Positions 1 to 8,073 of a stretch of 64,000 nucleotides of DNA are shown here, in pieces. The stretch covers positions 1,860,001-1,924,000 of the forward strand of contig NZ_CP176366.1 in assembly GCF_046244385.1 (NCBI RefSeq). The letters run 5' to 3'. The stretch is from Methanospirillum stamsii. GTDB taxonomy: Archaea; Halobacteriota; Methanomicrobia; Methanomicrobiales; Methanospirillaceae. A model generated the notes under the pieces. It ran no database searches. It was not told where the DNA came from and saw only the letters and a program-made list of their open reading frames with translations. Numbering within the stretch: the stretch's first letter is position 1; each line of letters starts with the position of its first letter. Position numbers and translations under genes: made by a program.

Positions 1-526
1 CACCCATTCTTTGAGTGAGACTACGAACCCGGAGGGAATCATCAGGGATCCGTATGTCTTCGAGTTTCTGGGTCTTACCCCCAGGGAAGTGATGAGTGAG
101 TCACATCTCGAGGATCAACTCCTGGACAAATTACAGGAATTCCTTCTTGAACTGGGTCATGGGTTCTGTTTTGAAGGGCGGCAGAAACGGATACTTATCG
201 GGGATACCTCGTACTATGTGGATCTCGTTTTTTATCACCGGATCTTGAAATGTCATGTGCTTGTTGAACTCAAACTTGCGGAGTTTTCTCATGAGAATAT
301 CGGGCAGCTCAATACGTATGTGAGCTGGTACCAGGCAAATATGATGACAGAAGGGGATAATCCCCCGGTTGGAATCCTTCTTTGTACCCATAAGGATCAT
401 GCTCTCGTGGAGTATGCCCTGGCAGGGATGGATAATAATCTGTTTGTATCCCGATATCTTTTAGAACTACCGAACAAAGAAGAGATGCAACGGTTTATTG
501 CGAATCAGATGAGGGAACAGGGGTGA
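1..526 (+). CDS. DUF1016/YhcG-type PDDEXK nuclease domain protein, 5' end outside window
   Basis: The frame is open from base 2, so this is the C-terminal part of a longer protein; family members are usually around 350 residues with an N-terminal DNA-binding-like domain. The visible part starts with RDPYVFEFLGL, a junction typical of DUF1016 proteins. Numbered from the TTG at position 11, the PD-(D/E)XK-like residues are D71 in the YYVDLVFYH strand and E86-x-K88 in VLVELKL, followed by a GQLNTYVSWY helix. The family is associated with mobile elements and defence islands and is thought to act on DNA; its exact role is not settled. It overlaps the start of the following decayed reading frame by 4 bases. 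Codon use resembles the GC-richer background, unlike the AT-rich endonuclease gene downstream. An internal TTG start at 11 is possible but unlikely, because the family domain would be cut. Confidence 0.8.
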   Translation, partial: THSLSETTNPEGIIRDPYVFEFLGLTPREVMSESHLEDQLLDKLQEFLLELGHGFCFEGRQKRILIGDTSYYVDLVFYHRILKCHVLVELKLAEFSHENIGQLNTYVSWYQANMMTEGDNPPVGILLCTHKDHALVEYALAGMDNNLFVSRYLLELPNKEEMQRFIANQMREQG

Positions 527-965
527 GTATTTCCAGGGTGATGATCCAGGATTGTTGTTCTCTCAATTCTGTGAATATGAACCTGCCTATCGGGCAGTGG
601 GTGTCAGTATTTTGGAGGATTCTCCGGGAGGCTGAAGAACTCGGGCTATTTGAGCCGGATATCGCAGAGATCTGGGTGCGGGTTCGGATAACTAAATATC
701 TTGCAGAGAGCCAGCGGATAGAAGTAACCGAACAAGTAACCAGACCGATTCATTGCTTTGGAAATTCTGCAATGAGCGTGAGAGAGATGATGTCCGGAGT
801 CGGGCTGAATCACCTCCGACGTTCATGTGCCATTATCTTAAACCTGCCATGGAGGGAGGGTTTATTGAGATGACCCAGCCGGATTCACCGAATAGCCCGA
901 AACAGAAGGACCGGTTAACCCGGCGGGAAAAATGGTGTTTTTGGAAAATGGGGGTAATGGGATAA
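523..965 (+). pseudogene. Frameshifted C-terminal remnant of an AlbA_2/RecG-like ATP-binding protein
   Basis: No single frame covers this stretch, but two plus-strand frames together read like the C-terminus of the AlbA_2 (AAA_4) ATP-binding transcriptional-regulator family. The frame from 523 gives EAEELGLFEPDIAEIW, then RITKYLAESQRIEV and the characteristic TEQVTR element. The frame through 753-963 gives FMCHYLKPAMEGGFIEMTQP and the NSPKQK terminus, which is the family's C-terminal winged helix. A short piece (MMSGVGLNH) lies back in the first frame, so about three frameshifts are needed. The N-terminal ATP-binding and HATPase-like parts are absent. The remnant follows the DUF1016 nuclease fragment directly, which suggests a decayed defence or regulatory gene in a fast-turnover island. 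Family assignment rests on motif memory, not an alignment. Confidence 0.6.
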
Positions 966-1636
966 TATAATTGATGTATGTAGGTTTCCCTACTTCAAAG
1001 AGAAACAGGTCTCTCATGGTTGCCTGTGTCCCTTCTTTCCGGAGGATATGAAAGCTTACTGAGTGATTAACGGGATGCTCTGATAAAGTCTTATAAACCG
1101 GATCAGGGTTGAATTTACAGCCCCAATGAGAGGAATATGACTGTTCCTTCCCGTCTGGTGGTGGTAAGGGTTCTGGTTTCATGAATGGGTATTATTTGTG
1201 TGTCACCAGATACACACAAGCGTATTTGTAGATAACAATATGCTTTTTTAATGCCTACAACAACGAAGAATCAATATTTAGGGGAAGTTTTATCAGGGCC
1301 TCGGATTCTGCAGATTTTTCTATCACCTGATTCATACTAATCTTTCATATTGGTTTATTATAATTCAGAAGACCAATCGAATGATCTTTGAATGTGAGAA
1401 GATAATTGAGTTTGTATTATCACTTGTTTTTTAGACAGAGCCAAATTTTCCCCTCATAGTAAAAGAAATAAAAGAGATATGATTCTCATAATAATAGTAA
1501 GTAGTGAGATTAAATCGTTAATAATATATATTGTGTAAATTCAAAGAGTTGATCTGCTTAAAATTATTCTTATTTGTTAAAATTTATCATTATTTATTGA
1601 AGAAAAGTGGATTATTAAAAAAATCGGTATTTATTC
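966..1636. other. AT-rich intergenic stretch without a convincing gene
   Basis: About 670 bases separate the decayed ATP-binding gene from the GmrSD-type endonuclease. A minus-strand frame at 862-1182 has no recognisable motif and no credible start context, so it was not called. The second half (roughly 1320-1636) is strongly AT-rich, like the endonuclease that follows, and probably carries its promoter. The only clear structure is the inverted repeat at 1196-1219. Confidence 0.5.
1196..1219. repeat. 8-bp perfect inverted repeat (TTGTGTGT/ACACACAA)
   Basis: TTGTGTGT at 1196-1203 and ACACACAA at 1212-1219 are exact reverse complements around an 8-base loop. The element marks the transition from GC-moderate to AT-rich sequence upstream of the endonuclease. 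It could be an operator, a hairpin in a leader, or a scar at an insertion edge; no T-tract follows, so an ordinary terminator is unlikely. Confidence 0.4.
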
Positions 1637-3700
1637 ATGATTCCCTCCTCAGAAACAATTTCAACAATTTTCTCTGAATCAAGAATATATACAATTCCTG
1701 TTTTCCAACGAACATTTGAATGGGATGAAGATTTATGGGAGGGTTTTTTTACAACTCTGATGAGGAAATATGATTCAGATGATCCAACACACTTGGAATT
1801 TATGGGTAGTGTAGTAATAAAGGAGATAAATTCTGATCGTAACAGTAAATATTGGGTAATAGATGGACAACAGCGTTTAACTACTATCTTCTTAGCTTTG
1901 GCTGCACTAAAAACCTTTATATCAGATAATGATGGCAAAGCTAGTGAAATTGATTCGGTATTATTCTTAAAAAATAAAGATGGAAATCAATCAATTTTAT
2001 CAAAATTAGAATTATCAGAAACTAATTATTCTGACTTTTCTGCAGTATTAAAAAACCATAATTGTTTTTCAAATTCTAAAATAAAACGTTGTCATGCATT
2101 TTTTATAGATAATTTTGAAAAGATGCAATCACAATTAAATTTTTATCGAGTGTTAGATTCAATTCTTAATGGATTACAGTTTATTGTAATAAAATTAGAT
2201 AAAACTGATAAGGCAGGATATATATTTGAAACTATAAATTTAACAGGTATTCATCTTGAACCAATAGATACAATTAGAAATAATATTCTTGGAAAGTTTG
2301 ATGATATTGATAAAATGAATTTTTTATATAAAACTTTTTGGCGAGACATAGAAGCAGAATTTAATAACATCGGAGACTTTCCAAATTTTTTACGTTACTT
2401 TTTATTAAAAGAACCTGAAAAGTTAAAAAATGGTTTTTTTAAACCGGATCATCTTACCCAAGCAATAATGGACCGTTTATCAATAGAATTAAGGGCAGAT
2501 TCTCAATTTAAAGATATTGAAGACTTTTTAGCAGAAATGAAAAAATATGCTCGCTATTACAAAATAATAAAGAATCCGAATGAATTACCTCCAATTGATA
2601 AAGTATTGAAAGTCCCATTTCAACGATTAAGATACCTCCGAGGGACCCAATATATGCCCTATTTAATGAAAGTTTATGGCCTCTATAAAGACAATAAAAA
2701 AATTATTATTGAAACTATTCTAGAAATTGTGAGAGCAATTGAAACTTATTACGTAAGAAGATCAGTTTGTGGGCAAAATTTTGTTATCGCTGAAAAAATG
2801 TTTTTTGATCTTTGCTCATCAATACCATCAGAATCTAATATCACTTTATTGAACAATCTGAAAAAAGTCATTTTTAAGGAGTTACCATCAGATGGTACCT
2901 TTGAGAAAAATTTTCAAAAAAGCGATTTTTATAAATCAAGCGAATTTAATCTTCTTACTCAATTTATTCTACTATCTATTGAAGAAAGTAAAGGTGGTAT
3001 GGGTGTGCACTATAATCCCGATGAGAAATTTACTATTGAACATATTATGCCTCAAAATCTTACAAAAGAGTGGGAAGAGCATTTAGGGAGATTTGTCAAT
3101 GACCATGAATACTATGTTCACACGATTGGTAACCTGACTTTAGTTACGTCTCAAGTTAATTGCACACTATATAACAATTATTGTACATTTAAATTCGAAG
3201 AGTTGAAAAAGACTGGATTTTGTATCAATAATGAATTGTCATGCAAAAATCAATGGAAAATCAACGATATAGAAAAAAGAGCTGAGGAATTTTCTAAGAT
3301 CGCATTAAAAATTTGGCAGGGTTTAGAAGGAATAGAATTTCGGCCACTCGAAAAAAACTCACAATTATTATCTCTCACAATTAAAGGTGAAACATATGAT
3401 GTAACGAAAATTACCCCACTAATTGAATTAACAATTAAAGGAATTTTATCTAATAAACAATGGACACTTAAAAATTTAATAGATAAGGATATTGAAAAAA
3501 AAATATCCCTGGTTCAATTAGAGAAATCAGATTATATTTTTGATTGTGGTGAAAATGGGATAATTTATTGTAAAAAAATTCCTAAATTGGAGAATGCTTA
3601 CAAATTTTGTAGAAACCTAATTGAGTCTGCAGGATGGGAACCAAATGTTGACTGGTATGGAGTTGCGAAGAAAGATAAAATAAAATATCAATTTGCTTGA
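1637..3700 (+). CDS. GmrSD-type (DUF262-DUF1524) restriction endonuclease
   Basis: A single-chain 687-residue protein with the layout of GmrSD/BrxU-like endonucleases, which use an NTP-dependent ParB/sulfiredoxin-like N-terminal domain and an HNH-type C-terminal nuclease, usually against modified phage DNA. The N-terminus has IPVFQRTFEW (residues 20-29) and the signature DGQQR (76-80). An FETINLTGIHLEPID segment near 200 is the conserved N-x2-G-x2-L element. The C-terminal DUF1524 domain has FTIEHIMPQNL (the HNH-type histidine) and IGNLTLVTSQVN. The gene is far more AT-rich than its surroundings, a sign of recent transfer. The ATG follows an AT-rich leader without a clear Shine-Dalgarno sequence. 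Its stop codon directly abuts the stop of the convergent zinc-ribbon gene. Substrate (for example glucosylated cytosine) cannot be inferred. Confidence 0.9.
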   Translation: MIPSSETISTIFSESRIYTIPVFQRTFEWDEDLWEGFFTTLMRKYDSDDPTHLEFMGSVVIKEINSDRNSKYWVIDGQQRLTTIFLALAALKTFISDNDGKASEIDSVLFLKNKDGNQSILSKLELSETNYSDFSAVLKNHNCFSNSKIKRCHAFFIDNFEKMQSQLNFYRVLDSILNGLQFIVIKLDKTDKAGYIFETINLTGIHLEPIDTIRNNILGKFDDIDKMNFLYKTFWRDIEAEFNNIGDFPNFLRYFLLKEPEKLKNGFFKPDHLTQAIMDRLSIELRADSQFKDIEDFLAEMKKYARYYKIIKNPNELPPIDKVLKVPFQRLRYLRGTQYMPYLMKVYGLYKDNKKIIIETILEIVRAIETYYVRRSVCGQNFVIAEKMFFDLCSSIPSESNITLLNNLKKVIFKELPSDGTFEKNFQKSDFYKSSEFNLLTQFILLSIEESKGGMGVHYNPDEKFTIEHIMPQNLTKEWEEHLGRFVNDHEYYVHTIGNLTLVTSQVNCTLYNNYCTFKFEELKKTGFCINNELSCKNQWKINDIEKRAEEFSKIALKIWQGLEGIEFRPLEKNSQLLSLTIKGETYDVTKITPLIELTIKGILSNKQWTLKNLIDKDIEKKISLVQLEKSDYIFDCGENGIIYCKKIPKLENAYKFCRNLIESAGWEPNVDWYGVAKKDKIKYQFA

Positions 3701-4237
3701 CTACCTTTCTTTAATTATCCATCGATTATTATCCCCTTTAATCCCATAATATTTAGGATGATCATCATTTTGCAAATATTTATACAACCTTGCAACAGTA
3801 ATACCAAGTTCTAACGCAATTTCTTTTGTAGATTTTCCACGAACCACTTCTTTCTGCTTTTTATTCATATAATCAAAAATGGAGGGCCATGCTACTCTAT
3901 AGATTCGACCAATTTTTTCTCCATTAATAATCCCCTTATTGATTTTTTCTCGAATTTGTGTTTGTATAGATTTAATATTTTTTCCAAATCCCGTTTCTAG
4001 CAATAATTCTCCAGCGATATGAGTAGAAATCCAAATATTTGAATCCATAATAGAGAACTTAGTCCCTCGTGGAAGCGTCTTTTTTGCAAATTCTTCTAAA
4101 TTTGCAATGACATTTGGATTTTCCAATTTTTTTCCACATGAGATACAGAATAAATTTTTATTTAAAGCCTCGGTGTCATAAAAAATATTTGTGCTACCAC
4201 AAGAACAATCAATTATTTCTTTTAATAAATAATCCAT
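3701..4237 (-). CDS. Zinc-ribbon/helix-turn-helix protein of unknown function
   Basis: A 178-residue protein starting with a likely zinc ribbon: C11-S-C13 and C31-x2-C34 (CISCGKKL). Near residue 130 the segment STKEIALELGITVARLYKYL is a Hin/resolvase-like helix-turn-helix, after a basic stretch. The middle region (around 60-120) has a second wHTH-like segment containing INKGIINGEKIGRIYRV. It is AT-rich like the endonuclease, converges on it with no gap, and probably entered the genome with it. DNA binding is the likely role, as regulator or specificity partner, but there is no direct evidence for which gene it controls. No catalytic motif of a recombinase is visible. Confidence 0.6.
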   Translation of the reverse strand: MDYLLKEIIDCSCGSTNIFYDTEALNKNLFCISCGKKLENPNVIANLEEFAKKTLPRGTKFSIMDSNIWISTHIAGELLLETGFGKNIKSIQTQIREKINKGIINGEKIGRIYRVAWPSIFDYMNKKQKEVVRGKSTKEIALELGITVARLYKYLQNDDHPKYYGIKGDNNRWIIKER

Positions 4238-4377
4238 AATTTATTCCTTCACGAAATAATTATTTATGAGTTACAAATTTTTTCATAAGAATCTTATATT
4301 TGACATTTAATGGAGTGTATTGATGAATATTATGATCTACTTCCATTTATGAAAATGGTTTGTGACGATTCCTCCCC

Positions 4378-7170
4378 TCACACCCCAAACACCTTCAGCA
4401 CCTCATCCCCATAGTGGTTTATCACTTTCACTGCAATCTTCCCACTCTCCGGAACGAGAAACGTTCTGCTCACCGTTCTGTATATCTCTTCCCAGGCAGA
4501 CTCATTCACTTCAGCTTTGAGTGCTTTCTTCAACTTATCATACGGTTTATCTGCACCGGTAAAGTAAGCATGACGGACAAAGAAACTCTCTCCATTGTAA
4601 TCGGTATCGATAAACCAGCAGGCAACATCATCTGTCGAAGAACTCCGGACCTGTCCGGTTGTCGGATCATAAACATCCACTCCCTTCAGTTCTACGGTAA
4701 TGAACCCTTTATCCTTAACAATATCGATATCCGGCTCTCCGAAGATCATAAAGAGATTCCCGCTTCCGGTCTTCTTCAGGAGTTCATCTCCCATAGCAAG
4801 GTCAGGGTTCATCTTCACCGGTAATACCATCAAATTGCCATACCTCTTTACTTCTTCAGAGACGTGCGGATCAAAAGCAAACCCACAGACCAGGAGAAGA
4901 TCATATCCTAGACCCTGAACAGCTTCTTTTACGGCTTCTTTCACCTGCTGAGGCCCGACAGTTCCATGTTCCGGACCAATGGAAAGTGCAACACGTTTTT
5001 CGGTCCCGTCTTCCTCATGATATGTACCGGTTGCATGAATCCATGAACCGGCAAATAACTCCAGGGTGTCCAGTTTTAACCGCTCATTCTTCTTGGTATT
5101 CTGCACCCCGGCTTTCCGGATATTATCAATAATGATGGTGGTAAAGTCCTGATGCTGCTCTTTCTCTTCTGATGAAACCACCCCGTCAATATTCCCGTCA
5201 GCAGGGAGAACACGGTGAGGAGAGAGGGATTCCACCGTGAAGGGACCGGTGACACGAACCCGCTTTTTATCTTCATAGGGTTGGTCATAGAGAAGTTCAG
5301 TATCTGCCCGCTGAGCGATAGATTCATCAATGGAATCCTGCCGTTGTATGCGTATATTCCACCATTCTTCGAGAAGATCAGTAATCTCTTTTGGTCCGTC
5401 TTCAGGTCGTGGAATCTCCCATTCTTCCCATTTCTGTTTCGCCTTTTTATTGATCTTCTCACGTACCGGTTCCATGAGAGCAAGATATTTTTCATAGATG
5501 GAATCGATATCTTCGTTATTTGCGATAGATTTGAGCGTGATATGGGGTACTCGTTTGTAGACAAACCCCTTCCTGATGTCATGGAGAGTCTTTGTTTTGA
5601 TCGGGTCTCTTCCTATAATCTTCGCTTCCTGCTCCAATCCTTCAGGAGAGTCAGAGAGATAATAGAACGGATACCTGGCTGCCATGAGCCGTGTTCTGGC
5701 TAATGCCAGTGCAACCCGTGATGTGTCGATAGTTATCCAGCGACGACCCCATTGTTCTGCTACGTAAGCAGTGGTCCCGGATCCACAGGTTGGGTCGAGG
5801 ACAAGATCTCCGGGATCCGTGGTCATGAGGATGCAGCGTTCGATAACCTTTGTCGAGGTTTGAACAACAAAAACCTTGTCTTCAGTAAAACTACCTGTAC
5901 CTGTGTCAGTCCATAAATTCACATATGGATATGCTGGAAAATCATCAATGTATCTAACATATCTAAGAGTTGATCCCGAACGTGTAATTCTATTTGATCT
6001 TATTAATCTTGCAACTCCTACCGAATGCGTTTTCCAAAATCCTTTACCTGGTAAATATTTTTGCCCATAAAAAGTTATTTCATATCCCGTTGTACTCCCA
6101 CCAGATTGACTTGTAATATCACTGGTCATGAATATTTTACCTGGAATTTTTGGAGAGTTTATTATTTCTGCTTTCTGCATGGGAGTTAATTTTTGCCGCA
6201 TTAAATTTGGAAATTCTATCCAACTATATACTCCTGATTTATCAGTTAGTAATCCTTTTTCCTGAAAAATTTGACGATATTTAATACATTCTCGGTTTTT
6301 TCCATACCAAAGAATATAATCAATAGATGAAGCAGCAAGTTTACTCGTCTGACTTGTTGTTTTCACAAAAGCGATTTGAGCACAAAAATTCTCTGTTCCG
6401 AAAATTTCATCTAATAATGAGCGGATCAAATGAACATTTTCATCGCCTATTTGAATAAAAATACTCCCCGATTCAGACAATAATTCTCTTGCGATGATTA
6501 ATCTATCTCTAATATACGACAAATAAGAATGAATCCCTAATTCCCAGGTATCACGAAAAGCCTTTACCTGTTCGGGTTGCCTGGTCACATCATCTGCTTT
6601 ACTGTCAGAGACATTTCTTTTTCTCGTACTAACCTGCCAGTTACTCCCAAATTTAATCCCATAGGGGGGATCCAGGTATATCGTCTGGACTTTCCCTTTC
6701 AGCCCTTCTTTCTCGGCCAGGGAAGCCATCACGAGAAGACTATCACCCAGAATCATCCGGTTACTCCAATTCTGGTCATGCTGGTAGAACTCTACCCGCT
6801 CATCAAATTCTTCCGGAAGCCCGTTAAAATCATCAAAGAGCGAGACCTGATAGGTGCTGCCTGCCTCTTTTACTCCGTCTGCTTTCTTCTGGTTCTCTAA
6901 AAACTCTTCAATAATGACCTTGGGATGGATCTTCTCCTGTATGTAGATCGGAACAGATGGAACCTCAAGATCTTTTCCATCCTGTTCATCCTTCCCCTTC
7001 CAGACCAATTGGGGATCAAGAGAAGGATCACGGGGATACCGAAGAATGGATGGATTATGTTCATCTCCTATAACAAAATCACGAAGTTCTTCGGTGGGAA
7101 TATTTTTTCGCTTCTCATTGTGACGTATTGCGTCGATACCTGATTTTGCGGGTTGTTTTTTTGGTGGCAT
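4378..7170 (-). CDS. Type III-like adenine-specific DNA methyltransferase (Mod)
   Basis: A 930-residue beta-class N6-adenine methyltransferase. The catalytic motif DPPY is at 167-170 (TIYLDPPYGIKFGSN), and the SAM-binding motif DPTCGSGTT at 459-467 follows it, the order expected for type III Mod and beta-class enzymes. The N-terminus (1-110) is an extra charged region, and the long C-terminal part (about 560-930) probably contacts the restriction subunit. It is the last gene of a minus-strand operon (res, hicB, mntA, hepT, mod) and starts 9 bases after hepT. The operon indicates methylation of host DNA to protect it from the adjacent res product. Codons for residues about 203-430 are distinctly AT-rich against the rest, consistent with a swapped target-recognition region. 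The recognition sequence cannot be predicted. Confidence 0.92.
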   Translation of the reverse strand: MPPKKQPAKSGIDAIRHNEKRKNIPTEELRDFVIGDEHNPSILRYPRDPSLDPQLVWKGKDEQDGKDLEVPSVPIYIQEKIHPKVIIEEFLENQKKADGVKEAGSTYQVSLFDDFNGLPEEFDERVEFYQHDQNWSNRMILGDSLLVMASLAEKEGLKGKVQTIYLDPPYGIKFGSNWQVSTRKRNVSDSKADDVTRQPEQVKAFRDTWELGIHSYLSYIRDRLIIARELLSESGSIFIQIGDENVHLIRSLLDEIFGTENFCAQIAFVKTTSQTSKLAASSIDYILWYGKNRECIKYRQIFQEKGLLTDKSGVYSWIEFPNLMRQKLTPMQKAEIINSPKIPGKIFMTSDITSQSGGSTTGYEITFYGQKYLPGKGFWKTHSVGVARLIRSNRITRSGSTLRYVRYIDDFPAYPYVNLWTDTGTGSFTEDKVFVVQTSTKVIERCILMTTDPGDLVLDPTCGSGTTAYVAEQWGRRWITIDTSRVALALARTRLMAARYPFYYLSDSPEGLEQEAKIIGRDPIKTKTLHDIRKGFVYKRVPHITLKSIANNEDIDSIYEKYLALMEPVREKINKKAKQKWEEWEIPRPEDGPKEITDLLEEWWNIRIQRQDSIDESIAQRADTELLYDQPYEDKKRVRVTGPFTVESLSPHRVLPADGNIDGVVSSEEKEQHQDFTTIIIDNIRKAGVQNTKKNERLKLDTLELFAGSWIHATGTYHEEDGTEKRVALSIGPEHGTVGPQQVKEAVKEAVQGLGYDLLLVCGFAFDPHVSEEVKRYGNLMVLPVKMNPDLAMGDELLKKTGSGNLFMIFGEPDIDIVKDKGFITVELKGVDVYDPTTGQVRSSSTDDVACWFIDTDYNGESFFVRHAYFTGADKPYDKLKKALKAEVNESAWEEIYRTVSRTFLVPESGKIAVKVINHYGDEVLKVFGV
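5880..6560 (-). other. AT-rich segment over the methyltransferase target-recognition region
   Basis: Within mod, the bases encoding about residues 203-430 are visibly poorer in GC and use different codons from the flanks; the change is abrupt near 5880 and 6560. The segment lies between the DPPY motif and the SAM-binding motif, where type III Mod proteins carry their target recognition domain. This pattern fits domain replacement by recombination, which changes specificity. The boundaries are by eye, not computed. Confidence 0.5.
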
Positions 7171-7179
7171 GATTATACT

Positions 7180-7524
7180 CTATTCGGTTTTAATATCCTC
7201 AATGATCCTCCGGATCTTTCTATCAAGGTCAGGAATATCATATTTGATTACTGACCAAACGACTATCCATTTAATACCAAAATACCCGTGAATGAGTTTA
7301 TCCCTCATACCGGCAATATCACTCCAGGGAATCTCCGGATGAGCATCCCGAAGATCAGGAGAGAGATTTTTCACCGCTTCACCGATTATCTCAAGAGAAC
7401 GGGGAATAGAACGACTGAGATCAGGATCTAATCTGATATCGTCAACAGTCAGAGTATCAGTTTTATCGAGAATATACTGAATTTCATCCAGGATGTGATA
7501 CAGAAACGGGATGGATGCTTTCAA
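7180..7524 (-). CDS. hepT: HepT-like ribonuclease toxin (DUF86)
   Basis: A 114-residue all-alpha HEPN protein with the R-x4-H-x-Y active-site motif at R74, H79 and Y81 (RDKLIHGYFG). In characterised systems HepT is an RNase toxin that is blocked when the partner MntA transfers AMP groups to the motif tyrosine. The start overlaps the end of the upstream mntA by 4 bases, so the two are translationally coupled in antitoxin-toxin order. The pair sits inside a restriction-modification operon, directly before the methyltransferase gene. Family length and motif are intact, so the toxin is probably functional. Confidence 0.9.
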   Translation of the reverse strand: MKASIPFLYHILDEIQYILDKTDTLTVDDIRLDPDLSRSIPRSLEIIGEAVKNLSPDLRDAHPEIPWSDIAGMRDKLIHGYFGIKWIVVWSVIKYDIPDLDRKIRRIIEDIKTE

Positions 7525-7826
7525 ACCCAGACCACCTCCCGGGAGATATACGGGAGGATGTAAGGAGAAACACCATCAGTAGTGACAATCTCAATTTTTC
7601 TGGGGAATAATGACTGGAGATACACTTCAAGATCAAGATATTTTTTGTAGGTTACCGATTCTGGATCTAACTCAATAAAGAGATCAATATCACTACTCTC
7701 TCCTGCTTCATTCCGAACTACGGATCCGAAAAGACCGACCTTTAAAACCCCAAACCGGTCTTTTAAATCATGAGATTCGCGTTTTAAGATTGAAAGTACC
7801 TCTTCCCGTTCTGTCATTATCATCAC
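7521..7826 (-). CDS. mntA: MntA-like nucleotidyltransferase antitoxin
   Basis: A 101-residue minimal nucleotidyltransferase with the G34-S35-x10-D46-x-D48 motif (LFGSVVRNE followed by SSDIDLFIEL), which binds the metal and NTP. MntA proteins silence HepT by adenylylating its active-site tyrosine. The frame begins GTG-ATG-ATA-ATG; translation could start at 7826, 7823 or 7817, and the ATG at 7817 gives the usual MTEREEV start. It begins 4 bases after hicB and overlaps hepT by 4 bases. All catalytic residues are present. Confidence 0.88.
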   Translation of the reverse strand: MMIMTEREEVLSILKRESHDLKDRFGVLKVGLFGSVVRNEAGESSDIDLFIELDPESVTYKKYLDLEVYLQSLFPRKIEIVTTDGVSPYILPYISREVVWV

Positions 7827-7830
7827 CCTG

Positions 7831-8073
7831 TCATTCTGAACTATCTGAATATTGAAATTCTATTATTGGAGAGCTTGACTCTACTTTTCGCAGACCTGGT
7901 TCGTCTTCCATAAGTCCCTGAATATGAAAGGAAATCGCTTCAATCATACGTTTCTCTGTCTCCTTTCTGGTCTTCCCGGTGGCAATACAACCGGGAAGAT
8001 CAGGAACAAATCCGGAGTAATTGTTCCCTGCCTTTTCTATTCTTACGGAGAACGAATTCAGGTCTCCCTTCAT
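7831..8073 (-). CDS. hicB: Orphan HicB-like antitoxin
   Basis: An 80-residue protein with the HicB/UPF0150 RNase-H-like fold signature: YSGFVPDLPGCIATGKTRKE followed by an EAISFHIQGL helix. HicB normally neutralises the HicA mRNA interferase. No hicA is found on either side, and no DNA-binding extension is seen, so this is an orphan HicB. It starts within the last codons of res (ATGA overlap, 8070-8073) behind an AAGGA ribosome-binding site, and is followed 4 bases later by mntA. Its role may be structural or regulatory in the operon, or it may be left from an earlier HicAB module. Confidence 0.8.
   Translation of the reverse strand: MKGDLNSFSVRIEKAGNNYSGFVPDLPGCIATGKTRKETEKRMIEAISFHIQGLMEDEPGLRKVESSSPIIEFQYSDSSE

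Noticed and set aside
862..1182. Minus-strand frame of 106 codons
   Set aside because: No recognised motif, no ribosome-binding site, and it overlaps the decayed ATP-binding gene; probably chance.
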